From: Ilyomonas sp965199905
Lineage (GTDB): Bacteria > Bacteroidota > Bacteroidia > Chitinophagales > Chitinophagaceae
Direction of reading: 5' to 3'
DNA length: 64,000 bases
Assembly: GCA_965199905.1 (NCBI GenBank)
Contig: OZ241366.1
Span: forward strand, 3,038,001 to 3,102,000
Shown: piece by piece, positions 1 to 8,355 of the stretch
How the letters are laid out: each line of letters opens with the position of its first letter
Numbering within the stretch: position 1 is the first letter of the stretch
Notes under the pieces: model-generated
What the model was told of the DNA's origin: nothing
Databases searched by the model: none
The model's input: only the letters and a program-made list of their open reading frames with translations
Position numbers and translations under genes: made by a program

Positions 1-1227
1 ATTTTTTGAATAGTTATTATTACTTTTAGTAACGTATCCAGTACCATTTGCAGCGTTTACCGGAGCTATATCAATCGTATTACTTATATCGGCACTGCTT
101 CCACAGGCGTTACTTGCTACTACAGTGATATTACCATTTTGTCCGGCGGCACCTGCCGTTACTGTAATACTGTTGGTGGTTCCTCCGTTTGTAATTTTCC
201 AGCCTGTAGGCACTGTCCATGTATAGCTAGCATTAGCTACTGCAGCAACACTGTAAGTAATGCTAGCGCCAGCGCAAGCTGCTGCGGAACTAGTTATTGT
301 ACCTACTGGTGGCGGAGCTGAAGTTACATTAACTAATGCGGGTACAGAGCTGTTAAAAAGGCTGCTGTTGGTAGCACATATTACATTGCATCTGTAATAT
401 GTGGAAGTAGTAGGCGAGGCAGTATAGGTGGCGTTGGTAGCGCCATTGATATTTGAATAATTTCCATTTAAGGAAGCAGAGGATTGCCATTGATAAGAAA
501 CATTTGTAGTTGATGCATTTGTCAATGATAACGTAGAACTGCTTCCAGAGCAAATAGTAGCAGGAGAAGCAATGGTTGTACCTGCTGTGGGTGCAGTAGT
601 GCAGGAAATTGCTCCTGTAAGGGAAATATCATCTACGATAAATCCTGGAGGGTAAACATCAGTAAGAAAGAAATCAGTGTTATTTCTCCATCTGAAGCCT
701 AAGTATACGACTCCCAGATTATTTAAAGAAGCAGGTAAAGACAAATTTGTGACTGTTTGGGTGGTTGATTGATTAAGATATTTTGCAGATAAATCTGTCC
801 AGTTTGTACCATCAGTAGAGTAACAAACTGTTCCGTAGTCAACTGCTCCGAAGAAAGATTCTCCCTCGCACTTCCATTTAAAATTTAATTTTAAAGAAGA
901 ATATCCAGAAGAAGAAAATTGTTTATAGGCAATTACATTACGTTCAATAGGGGAATAATTACCAGGATCTATAGTAGTTGCAAATAAATTTGTTAAACCG
1001 ACAGCGAGAGATGTGTTTCCCGCGATATTATAACTAGAATTTCTTGCGAAGCACCAGTGTGATGAAAGTCCCTGAGCATTATCTGTTGTTTGCCAGCCGG
1101 TAGAGCTTGCAGAGGTACTAAGTATAGAAGTACTCGCATAACTTTCAAAATTTTCGGTAAAAATTTGACCTGAGCTTTTCAGACAAACAAATGCAAGCAA
1201 AAAACAAAGCGTAAAAATCTTCTTCAT
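1..1227 (-). CDS. Secreted adhesin-like protein, N-terminal 409 residues (runs off the window)
   Basis: The frame is open from an ATG at 1225-1227 down to base 1 with no stop, so only the N-terminal part is present. Residues 1-20 form a signal peptide (MKKIFTLCFLLAFVCLKSSG). About residues 22-200, starting FTENFESY and ending FIVDDISL, look like the jelly-roll 'choice-of-anchor J' module of Bacteroidota surface proteins. From about residue 215 the chain becomes Ser/Thr/Ala-rich, with Ig/PKD-like signatures (YQWQSS, YTWTVPTGWKI) as in SprB-type adhesins. Such proteins are normally exported by T9SS and anchored or released at the cell surface. The C-terminal sorting domain that would prove this lies outside the window. 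Domain names are by resemblance; the secreted multidomain nature is seen directly. Confidence 0.8.
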   Translation of the reverse strand, partial: MKKIFTLCFLLAFVCLKSSGQIFTENFESYASTSILSTSASSTGWQTTDNAQGLSSHWCFARNSSYNIAGNTSLAVGLTNLFATTIDPGNYSPIERNVIAYKQFSSSGYSSLKLNFKWKCEGESFFGAVDYGTVCYSTDGTNWTDLSAKYLNQSTTQTVTNLSLPASLNNLGVVYLGFRWRNNTDFFLTDVYPPGFIVDDISLTGAISCTTAPTAGTTIASPATICSGSSSTLSLTNASTTNVSYQWQSSASLNGNYSNINGATNATYTASPTTSTYYRCNVICATNSSLFNSSVPALVNVTSAPPPVGTITSSAAACAGASITYSVAAVANASYTWTVPTGWKITNGGTTNSITVTAGAAGQNGNITVVASNACGSSADISNTIDIAPVNAANGTGYVTKSNNNYSKN

Positions 1228-2155
1228 AGACGGTCTCTTTAAATATTGATGATTAGATTTTGGACAAAAGAATTTTAGTACGACTCGAATACGAATCAAC
1301 TACAGTTCAAAAAAATTGTAAATCCAGGCAATCAAAAGGGGCAAATCCTGCCTGGTTATATAATAAGTAGCCTGAGTGTTAGTCTGGTTTTCTTACTTAC
1401 AAGTTTATATCTGATCATGAACATACTTTATAAGCTGTTGCAGGCAGGGCATTGCTGCCTTACCTGTTATGGTTAAACATCCTGAGTTTGAAAAAACGCA
1501 AGCCTTTGGTGGAGTTTACGCTAATAGGGGATTCCTGAGAGAAACGATTCACAAATCGCTGAAGGCACAAAAGAACAATTTTTTTTCAGAAAAATAGAAA
1601 TGAGATTAAAATTTTATTAAAATCTACGGTCATTCTGAGCTTTTGCCCAGGCTAAATACATTACTTATCCAGGCAATTTTATACAGCTTTCAGTTGTAAA
1701 TTCTTCTTTGTTCCGATAACCGATTCTAAAACAAATTATAAGTTCATTTTACGGCTTGTCACATTTCTTAAATTAACAGTACGTATAGTTGTTAGAAAGA
1801 AAGCAAAACCATTCCAATTCTTTTCTTCAAAAGAAAGGGGAAGAGAAAGACAAACAATCCGGGGTATAAGTGGCTGATTATAAGAGGAAAAATAACTTTC
1901 TGTACAAAATAGAAAAACGGGGAGAGACGGTTTTTATCATGCCATTCATAACCCAATTTGAAACAAATTCTCCCAAAGGGAGAAGCAAAAGGGAAGAGTG
2001 AAGTGTCACGTCCTGAAAATGCTTTGCACATTCAGGCACTCAGGTGTAGTAACAAATTCAGGAACTTGAACAGGAAACAACAAGGCAAACCCGTTATTTA
2101 CGGCAGTCATTTTAAGGCTGGCTCTAGCAGTCATCCGGTTTAAAAGGTACCCCTG
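1228..2155. other. Gene-poor spacer, 0.9 kb
   Basis: I find no convincing gene here. A 42-codon frame (1469-1597, plus; starts MVKHPEFEKTQAF) and two overlapping frames near 1792-2143 have no recognisable family, and I treat them as chance or decayed sequence. A weak hairpin (CCAGGCA/TGCCTGG) lies near 1325-1360. The promoter of the secreted protein should lie within 1230-1330 on the minus strand, but no clear TTTG/TAnnTTTG pair was found. Confidence 0.5.
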
Positions 2156-2968
2156 TTATCCCGGGTTCGATTCCATAGTTTGTTTGTGTACAACCGGAAC
2201 CCCTGTCAGATAGGCAATTGAAATCCCAACCCGGTTACGAACCTTACCGGCATTCCAGGTATAAGCTCCGGAAGCATCGGCACTACGCGAAAGCAGCAGC
2301 ATCTCCTCAGGCTGATACAGCCGGAGCGCAGACATAATGCCATCCCACACCGTACAGAACGGAACCACTGGCAGCAAGTATGTAAATACCATCCGCCAAA
2401 CAGAAAAGGGCTTTATAAAAGGAGTAAACAAAAGAAAAGCAACCGGCTGAAACAGCAGGATAAGAAGCAGAAATGGAACACTCCTGCTACCATCGAAAAT
2501 GGCAATGCCTTCACCGGCATCCACCGCATTTTGCAATACTTTCTTTGCAGTGTCTTCATCAAAATGATGAAACGCGGAAAACATTGTCCTGAAACCTTTT
2601 AGTGTTTGCGGCACATCCGCCGCGTTTACCGGATGAGGATAATAAAACAGCGCATTACCGGGCTGATGCTGTGTTTGCTTACTAAGTTCCGTATCCGGAT
2701 ATAAATCGGTAAGCGTAAAAGGAATCAGAGTGCCGGAATGTTTTTGCAGATTTTTCTGAAGAACCGGAATAGCGCCGCCACCGCCCGAGCAAAGGTCAAC
2801 CACGTTCCGGCTGCCGCTTTGTTGCAGGCTTTGCCACAATAATTCAGTAACAGGCTTATACAAATTGCCAGTCGTTAGTACAAACCGTAGAAAATCCATC
2901 ATGTACCGGCGTAAGAAGCCGGGAAACCAGGGCTGATCTTCCCACTCAAAACCTTTTATTCGTTTCAT
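2156..2968 (-). CDS. Class I SAM-dependent methyltransferase-like protein with membrane segments
   Basis: 270 residues. Residues 56-65 (VVDLCSGGGG) are a textbook motif I for S-adenosylmethionine binding in Rossmann-fold methyltransferases. TDLYP at 87-91 supplies the acidic residue after strand 2, and FSAFHHF at 130-136 sits where the post-I/motif IV region is expected. Unusually, residues about 164-184 (FLLLILLFQPVAFLLF) and 192-206 are strongly hydrophobic, suggesting a membrane hairpin inserted in or after the catalytic core. The substrate cannot be told from sequence. The gene stands alone, 82 bp from the TolC gene on the same strand, and could be co-transcribed with it. The start at MKRIKGFEWEDQPWFPGF is the only early ATG. 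Confidence 0.72.
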   Translation of the reverse strand: MKRIKGFEWEDQPWFPGFLRRYMMDFLRFVLTTGNLYKPVTELLWQSLQQSGSRNVVDLCSGGGGAIPVLQKNLQKHSGTLIPFTLTDLYPDTELSKQTQHQPGNALFYYPHPVNAADVPQTLKGFRTMFSAFHHFDEDTAKKVLQNAVDAGEGIAIFDGSRSVPFLLLILLFQPVAFLLFTPFIKPFSVWRMVFTYLLPVVPFCTVWDGIMSALRLYQPEEMLLLSRSADASGAYTWNAGKVRNRVGISIAYLTGVPVVHKQTMESNPG

Positions 2969-3050
2969 AATGGCAAATGGAGAATGATGTATAAAACCGT
3001 TTATAGAGAAGACTTTTGAAATCCGCTTTATTTATCCCCGGTCAGCGGTA

Positions 3051-4343
3051 TTAGAACGACAAAATATTCCCCAGCCGTTTCAGTTCTATCTCAGCCGCTT
3101 TAGCCGCAAAAGCCAGGTTAATCAGGCGGTAGCCTTCATTTTCAAAGCTCTGCTGCGCCTCCCGCACTTCTATGATGGTATTCACCCGCAGCTCAAAGCG
3201 CTTCATTACAATATCAAGCAATTGCTGCGCAATGGCAAAGGCTTTTTGTTGTTCTTCCAGTTGCACCAGCGAGCTGGCATAAGCCGTATAGTTTTTAAGA
3301 ATGCTGGCTTCATAATCCCGCTCCAGTATTCCCTTTTGTATGCCTGCATTTTGCGTATTGATTTCGGCAACGCGCTGCTGTCGTTTAAAAACAGATCCGT
3401 TATAAATAGGAATGGAAACACCTACCCCAACATAAGGTCCGTAGTTCTGGTTCAGCAAGCTAAAGCCAGCCGCATTTTGCGACCGGGAATAGTTGTAGCC
3501 ACCAATGGTACTGATGGCCGGATATCGCTGCGCTGCCGTTTCCTTTTCTATCAGTTCATTAATGCGTACCTCGTCTTGCGCTGCCTGTATATCCGCATTG
3601 GTTTGCAGGTGCGCCATCACGCTATCGAGAATAAGACTTTTATCTGCCAGAATGGTGTCTTCTACCGTAACAGCCGAATCGAGCCGTACATTCATCAGCC
3701 GCAGCAATTCCGTTTTGCTCTGGTCTATTGTTACCTGCTGCGATTCCTTCGATTGTACCAATGCATTCAGGTCAATCTGCGCCTGGAAAAGATCGGCATT
3801 ATTAGCAAAGCCTACACTTTTCTGAACCTCGATAATTTGCAATCTCTGTCTGGATACAGTAATCGACTGGTCAATGGTTTTAATGTATCCCTGCTGCCGC
3901 ACCACATCGTAATACGCAACCATAACGGCCGCAATGGTATTCTGCAGTTGCGAGTTTAGCTGTCGCTCACTCTGCGTTTCCAATTCGGCAAGGCGCTTTT
4001 TGGTAGCCCGCACACGCATACCATTATAAAGCAAAAAAGAACCATCTACGCTGGCTGCCGCTGAATTAGCTGCCGCATTATTGCGGGTTACATTCCGTGT
4101 GGCATCCGAATATTTTTGGTTGAGGCTGGTTACCGTTTCCCTGTCTTGTATAGCTCCTGTAACAAAGGGCAAACCACCGGCAATGCCAATATTATTGTTT
4201 ATCCCGGCAATTTTTACGTCATTTCGCAATAACTGAACCTCGTAATTATTTTTCAGGGCAGTATTAATCGCATCTCTAAGCTGAACAGGCTGACTACAGA
4301 CCGCACCGGCATAACAGAAAATAATAAACAAGAATCGCTTCAT
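3051..4343 (-). CDS. TolC-family outer-membrane efflux protein
   Basis: 430 residues, the normal TolC-family length. A signal peptide (MKRFLFIIFCYAGAVCSQ) is followed directly by PVQLRDAINTALKNNYEVQL, the usual first helix of the family. The chain is made of two similar halves rich in long amphipathic helices (IKTIDQSITVSRQRLQIIEV; QLEEQQKAFAIAQQLLDIVM), with a GVGVSIPIYNG strand at the repeat junction. This outer-membrane trimer normally docks with an adaptor and an inner-membrane pump. No adaptor or pump gene is adjacent, so the partner must be encoded elsewhere or the gene is an orphan of a disrupted operon. Confidence 0.9.
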   Translation of the reverse strand: MKRFLFIIFCYAGAVCSQPVQLRDAINTALKNNYEVQLLRNDVKIAGINNNIGIAGGLPFVTGAIQDRETVTSLNQKYSDATRNVTRNNAAANSAAASVDGSFLLYNGMRVRATKKRLAELETQSERQLNSQLQNTIAAVMVAYYDVVRQQGYIKTIDQSITVSRQRLQIIEVQKSVGFANNADLFQAQIDLNALVQSKESQQVTIDQSKTELLRLMNVRLDSAVTVEDTILADKSLILDSVMAHLQTNADIQAAQDEVRINELIEKETAAQRYPAISTIGGYNYSRSQNAAGFSLLNQNYGPYVGVGVSIPIYNGSVFKRQQRVAEINTQNAGIQKGILERDYEASILKNYTAYASSLVQLEEQQKAFAIAQQLLDIVMKRFELRVNTIIEVREAQQSFENEGYRLINLAFAAKAAEIELKRLGNILSF

Positions 4344-4521
4344 GAAACAGAATTAGAAGGCAGGTGGCAATCTACAAACTTTAGAGAAGTAGAAATGTGA
4401 AGAAACATGAATACCTGTTTTGATTCGGTATAATGGATGTAATAAAAATAGTGTAATAATTCAACTAAAAAGCTGCCTAACGATTGTCAGGCGGCTTTGG
4501 TTATTATTTTAATGCCGAAAC

Positions 4522-4945
4522 TTATTGTTTGATAAGTGTTGTGCCGGCTACTTTACCGGCAGCATCACGATACGCAAGCAGGTAAGTTCCGCTCATCAGT
4601 GTATGTAAAGTAATGGTAGTGTGACCGCACCTTGTTATAAAGAATAGGTCTGCAATACACGTCCGTTAAGGTCTGTAATTTTCAACGAAGCATTGGCACC
4701 AGCCTGCGGGTGAGATACCATTACGCTGCTCCTTACCGGGTTAGGAAACACACGCAAAGCGGCAGAGCAAGCCAGCGATGCATTCACCGGGATGTTTCTG
4801 CCGTAGGCAAAAGAACTATGCTGGTTAACCATTTTCAGGCGGTAATAAACGGTGCTGTTGCTTACAGCATCCTGCGCGCTGTAATTGCCTTTGCCCGAAG
4901 CCGCTACATAGCTTACTTCACTTAAGTTTTTGGCATCGCTTCTTT
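4522..4945 (-). pseudogene. Decayed C-terminal tail of a T9SS cargo protein
   Basis: The minus strand encodes SEVSYVAASGKGNYS, then VYYRLKMVNQ, then LRVFPNPVRSSVMVS and ITDLNGRVLQTYSL. This is the typical fibronectin-like end plus T9SS type A sorting domain of secreted Bacteroidota proteins. An in-frame TAA (about 4635) follows TYSL. The expected ending (TTITLHTLMSGTYLLAYRD ... GTTLIKQ) continues in another frame to a stop at 4522-4524, so there is at least one frameshift plus a stop. Upstream, the homology ends abruptly near 4945, next to the rocD terminator; nothing of the passenger domain remains. It is non-functional debris. Confidence 0.78.
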
Positions 4946-4953
4946 TTTTACAG

Positions 4954-4985
4954 AAAAGCCTTTGCATTATACCGCAAAGGCTTTT
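4954..4985 (-). terminator. rocD terminator hairpin
   Basis: A perfect 12-bp inverted repeat (AAAAGCCTTTGC at 4954-4965, GCAAAGGCTTTT at 4974-4985) with an 8-nt loop starts 32 bases after the rocD stop. On the minus strand the second arm ends in TTTT, as expected for an intrinsic terminator. Confidence 0.8.
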
Positions 4986-5016
4986 ATTTCTAATAATAAC
5001 GGATAAATAAACAGGC

Positions 5017-6255
5017 TTATATCGTTTCCAAAACCTGTAGCGATTTGTCAATAATATCCACACATTCCTCTACTTGTTCCTTTGTAATGAGAAGTGGTGG
5101 TGCAAAGCGGATTTTATCGCCATGTGTTGGTTTCGCCAGCAAGCCATTGTCTTTTAAAGAGAGGCATAAATCCAGTGCAGCTTCCTTATTCTGATGCGAA
5201 ATTACGATGGCATTCAGCAAGCCTTTGCCACGAACGGTTTTTATAAACGGAGATTGCAAACTTTCTAATTGGCTGCGCAGCAATTGTCCCATTGCGTCGG
5301 CATTTTGGGCCATGTTTTCATCTTTCAATACCTGCAAGGCTTCCATGGCTACGGCACAGGCAAGCGGGCTGCCGCCATACGTAGAGCCATGCTCGCCGGG
5401 CTTGATAGTGAGCATCACGTCATCATCGGCAAGCACAGCGCTTACAGGCAGGGTGCCGCCGCTGAGCGCTTTACCAAGAATCAGGATATCGGGACGCACG
5501 TTTTCATAATCACAGGCAAGCATCTTACCAGTGCGGGCAAGCCCGGTCTGTATTTCATCGGCTATAAACAATACATTGTATTCGGTACACAATTCTCTTA
5601 CCCGCGCCAGGTAGCCGTCATCCGGCACTACCACGCCGGCTTCGCCTTGTATCGGCTCAACCATAAAGGCAGCTACGTTTTTATCCTGCAATGCTTTTTC
5701 CAGTGCGGGTATATTGTTGTATGGAATAATGTCGAAACCGGTCATAAAAGGTCCGTAGCCTTTATAGCTGCCCGGGTCGGTAGATGCGGAAATAGCAGCC
5801 AGCGTTCTGCCCCAGAAATTGCCTTCGGCAAATACAATTCTCGCTTTGTTTTCAGCCACACTTTTTTTATCGTAAGCCCAGCGGCGCGCCAGCTTGATGG
5901 CAGTTTCGCCACCTTCTACGCCGGTGTTCATCGGCAGCACTTTATCGTAGCCAAAATAAGAAGTAATGTATTCGGCATATTCGCCCAGCAGGTTGTTGTG
6001 AAAGGCACGCGATGTAAGCGTCAGCTTCCCTGATTGTTTTACCAGAACATCAATAATGCGCGGATGGCAATGCCCCTGGTTAACAGCAGAGTATCCACTC
6101 AGGAAATCGTAGTAGCGTTTGCCTTCCACGTCCCACAAAAAAACGCCTTTACCATGCTCCAGCACCACCGGCAAAGGATGATAATTGTGCGCGCCGTATT
6201 GTTCTTCTAACTGTAGATAATGTTGAGTTCTCTCAGACAATGTATGAGTAAGCAT
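5017..6255 (-). CDS. rocD: Ornithine--oxo-acid aminotransferase
   Basis: 412 residues, a fold-type I class III PLP aminotransferase. It converts L-ornithine and 2-oxoglutarate to glutamate 5-semialdehyde and glutamate in arginine/proline metabolism. The ornithine aminotransferase N-terminus (YGAHNYHPLPVVLEHGKG) is present. The phosphate-binding TGVEGGE is at 111-117, the pyridine-nitrogen Asp lies in IADEIQTGL (Asp233), and the Schiff-base lysine is Lys262 in ILGKALSGG. GSTYGGSPLAC follows, as in the family. The length and all key residues are normal. It is a single-gene unit with its own terminator, and the start MLTHTLSERT is the only sensible one. Degenerate 7-bp repeat arrays lie just upstream. 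Confidence 0.96.
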   Translation of the reverse strand: MLTHTLSERTQHYLQLEEQYGAHNYHPLPVVLEHGKGVFLWDVEGKRYYDFLSGYSAVNQGHCHPRIIDVLVKQSGKLTLTSRAFHNNLLGEYAEYITSYFGYDKVLPMNTGVEGGETAIKLARRWAYDKKSVAENKARIVFAEGNFWGRTLAAISASTDPGSYKGYGPFMTGFDIIPYNNIPALEKALQDKNVAAFMVEPIQGEAGVVVPDDGYLARVRELCTEYNVLFIADEIQTGLARTGKMLACDYENVRPDILILGKALSGGTLPVSAVLADDDVMLTIKPGEHGSTYGGSPLACAVAMEALQVLKDENMAQNADAMGQLLRSQLESLQSPFIKTVRGKGLLNAIVISHQNKEAALDLCLSLKDNGLLAKPTHGDKIRFAPPLLITKEQVEECVDIIDKSLQVLETI

Positions 6256-6265
6256 AAACTATTTA

Positions 6266-6347
6266 ATATGTAAGATGGAATATGTAATATTTGAACCAGT
6301 GCGGGCAGGTAATATTCAATCTTCAATATTACCTATTCAATATTATT
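6266..6347. repeat. Degenerate 7-bp-period arrays upstream of rocD
   Basis: Two short arrays have exact 7-base spacing. The first, 6266-6293, has units ATATGTA, AGATGGA, ATATGTA, ATATTTG. The second, 6313-6347, has units TATTCAA, TCTTCAA, TATTACC, TATTCAA, TATTATT. The unit sequence differs between the two but the period is the same. They lie in the rocD 5' region. Confidence 0.6.
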
Positions 6348-6481
6348 AACCCGGGGTGATCGAGGAAGTCGAGGTTGCTATGTAGAAAGGAAAGTTGCAT
6401 CAGGGTGCAAAGTAATTTATTTTTCAGGAACTGATGATAGAGACTGTTGGGTAGCGGGGCTTTTTGAAATAGCTGTTTATA

Positions 6482-6620
6482 ATTCGCTTTAGTAAAAGCC
6501 CCATCATTGCCCTGAACCTTGATGGGAGGATTCTTGCTGCTTCAACATGCAAGAATCACAAATGCCGGTGGGAAAAGAACCGAACGTTGGCTGCCAAAAA
6601 CTGAATTTTGCATTTGTATT
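6482..6620 (-). repeat. Dispersed hairpin repeat, copy R1
   Basis: This is one of six related elements (R1-R6) in spacers of this window. Read on the minus strand it has the shared left end (AATACAAAT...CAGTTTTTGG, then a CATCGTTCG-like block). A central hairpin follows, and then the right end GGGCAATGATGGGGCTTTT. The hairpin is TTCTTGC (6531-6537), loop TGCTTCAACAT (plus-strand reading), GCAAGAA (6549-6555). It lies between ogt and rocD, and no coding potential was seen. The rest of 6256-6692 holds only this copy and heptad arrays. Confidence 0.75.
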
Positions 6621-6665
6621 GATCTCAAAAAGCTTTTTACTTGCTATTGACTCAATGAAAAAACT

Positions 6666-6693
6666 GATGGCTGATAACTGATAGCTGACAGCT
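6666..6693. repeat. 7-bp-period array abutting the ogt stop codon
   Basis: Four consecutive heptamers, GATGGCT, GATAACT, GATAGCT, GACAGCT, run directly into the ogt stop codon (6693-6695, minus strand). This is the same period as the arrays near rocD, dnaK and the RND operon, with a different unit sequence. Confidence 0.65.
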
Positions 6694-7187
6694 CAAAATA
6701 AAGTTTGAACGCCGTTGGCATGTTTAGCTTCATGCTGCAAGAGCCATTGCTTGCGGTGGTTGCCCCAGGCATAGCCAACCAAAGACTGATCGCTGCCTAC
6801 AACGCGATGACAGGGAACAATGATGCTTACTTTATTCTTTCCATTGCCGGAAGCTACGGCACGTATGGCTTTGGCATCGCCCAGCCGCTTCGATAAAGCC
6901 AAATAAGATACCGTTTTACCATAAGGAACAGAAGCCAGCCCGTTCCATACTTTTTGCTGAAATGCCGTACCGCTTTGGTTTACCGGGATGGTAAATTCTT
7001 TTCTTTCGCCCCTGAAAAATTCATCGAGCTGAAGCAGGCATTGCGCTAAAATATCGGGCAGTTCATCAGTTTCAGATGGAGCTTCTTCATCGTCTGTAAA
7101 AACGAGTTCTGTAACGGAATGTTCATCTGCTGTTATCTTTACCATTCCTATCGGGCTTTTGTAGCGGGCTGTGTACACTGTATTCAT
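6693..7187 (-). CDS. ogt: Methylated-DNA--[protein]-cysteine S-methyltransferase
   Basis: 164 residues. It repairs O6-alkylguanine in DNA by transferring the alkyl group irreversibly to its own cysteine. The active-site motif PCHRV is at 125-129 (acceptor Cys126), preceded by the DNA-binding region FQQKVWNGLASVPYGKTVSY with the expected 'arginine finger' segment AIRAVASGNGKN. The length fits the Ogt/AGT type without an Ada regulatory domain. It is divergent from the OsmC gene, with 51 bp between the two starts, so the two promoters overlap. Confidence 0.95.
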   Translation of the reverse strand: MNTVYTARYKSPIGMVKITADEHSVTELVFTDDEEAPSETDELPDILAQCLLQLDEFFRGERKEFTIPVNQSGTAFQQKVWNGLASVPYGKTVSYLALSKRLGDAKAIRAVASGNGKNKVSIIVPCHRVVGSDQSLVGYAWGNHRKQWLLQHEAKHANGVQTLF

Positions 7188-7238
7188 TGGTATAAAATTA
7201 GCTCGGCAAACGACCTGAGAACAAAAAATATTCTAACT

Positions 7239-7652
7239 ATGACAAGAAAATCAACTGCCGTATGGAACGGCTCCGGCAAAGATGGCAGCGGCCGTCTTAC
7301 CACGCAAAGCGGCACCTTGAGCAACACGCAGTATTCTTACAAATCACGTTTTGAAGAAGGCACCGGCACCAACCCGGAAGAGCTTATTGCGGCGGCTCAT
7401 GCGGGCTGTTTCAATATGAAGCTGAGCTTCTCCATCGGCGCTGCCGGCTTTACACCAGATTATTTAGAAACCACATGCGAGATCACGCTCGACAATGGCG
7501 CGATCACAAAATCGCATCTCATCCTGAAAGGCAAAGTGCCAAACATCAGTGAAGAGAAATGGGATGAGTGTGTGGCAGATGCAGAAGCAAACTGCCCGAT
7601 CAGCAAACTGCTGAACACCGAGATTTCGGTAGACAAAACACTGGTAAAATAG
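7239..7652 (+). CDS. OsmC-family peroxidase
   Basis: 137 residues from the ATG at 7239; an open frame extends upstream to 7119 but would overlap the divergent ogt gene. This is a thiol-dependent peroxidase of the OsmC/Ohr superfamily acting on organic hydroperoxides in the cytoplasm. The two catalytic cysteines are visible: Cys57 in AHAGCFNMKL and Cys119 in EANCPISKLL. The opening (MTRKSTAVWNGSGKDGSG) and GTGTNPEELIAAAHAGC are typical of the OsmC subgroup. A strong terminator follows 10 bp after the stop. Pairing with divergent ogt gives a small damage-repair neighbourhood. Confidence 0.93.
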   Translation: MTRKSTAVWNGSGKDGSGRLTTQSGTLSNTQYSYKSRFEEGTGTNPEELIAAAHAGCFNMKLSFSIGAAGFTPDYLETTCEITLDNGAITKSHLILKGKVPNISEEKWDECVADAEANCPISKLLNTEISVDKTLVK

Positions 7653-7662
7653 AAGTTGTTAT

Positions 7663-7697
7663 AAAAAAAATCCCGGCTTTATGCCGGGATTTTTTTT
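7663..7697 (+). terminator. Terminator after the OsmC gene
   Basis: A perfect 15-bp stem (A8 then TCCCGGC at 7663-7677; GCCGGGA then T8 at 7683-7697) with loop TTTAT. The A-run and T-run arms make it bidirectional. Confidence 0.9.
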
Positions 7698-8235
7698 GTG
7701 CTATAAAGTTGACTGATGCTATTGTTCTTTTATAAATTTTATGTATGTAAACATCATGTTTATATACCCTTCCGGTAACGATTTGGTAATGCCTGGCAAC
7801 CATTTTTGAATTGGCAAATCATTGCGTTGAAGAGGATATTGATTTTGTAAAAAAAGGGTAGTATCAATTTCATTGATGCAGTGTGATTGGCTAATGATAT
7901 AAGCAATCGTTTTTTACATACAAGCAGATTTCGTTTTCTCAGTAAGCAAGGCAAATCTTGTCTAAGTTTTGCCTTATTTTAAAACAAGATATATAGAGAT
8001 TATAGTAAGAGAAGAATCACTTCCTGTTTATAGATACCAGTAGTATTTGTTAGATTGAATGCACACAATTATCATTCGCTGCAAATCATTAATTCTTTGA
8101 AAGAAATAATACAAGCCGTTATATACAGCCTTACACGAGCTGCGAAAAATCATTTTATATTCTTAATACTCTGTTCATGTTAAGTTCATATTGGAAAGCA
8201 ATATTTGCAACCGAAGTTTTTTCTCATGTGTAATG

Positions 8236-8270
8236 AAAGCCTGGTAGTCGTACCGGGCTTTTTTCTTTTA
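8236..8270 (+). terminator. Hairpin with T-run in a 0.66-kb spacer; possible end of a small RNA
   Basis: AAAGCCTGGTA (8236-8246), loop GTCG, then TACCGGGCTTT (8251-8261) form an 11-bp stem with one T-G wobble, followed by TTTCTTTTA. No plus-strand gene ends here. A candidate -7-like box (ATATTTG, about 8198-8205) lies only about 30 bp upstream, so this could be the terminator of a very short transcript or a leader of the phosphoesterase gene. Nothing else supportable was seen in 7698-8355. Confidence 0.5.
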
Positions 8271-8355
8271 CAGATGAACAAATCGTTATCTTCTTTTTAT
8301 ACCTGCTGCTTCATACCTCAATATTCTTTTATTTTATTTTCTAAAATCATTGCAC

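Noticed and set aside
1469..1597. 42-codon frame MVKHPEFEKTQAF...
   Set aside because: No family match, no promoter or neighbouring gene context, and overlapping frames look equally plausible; likely chance.
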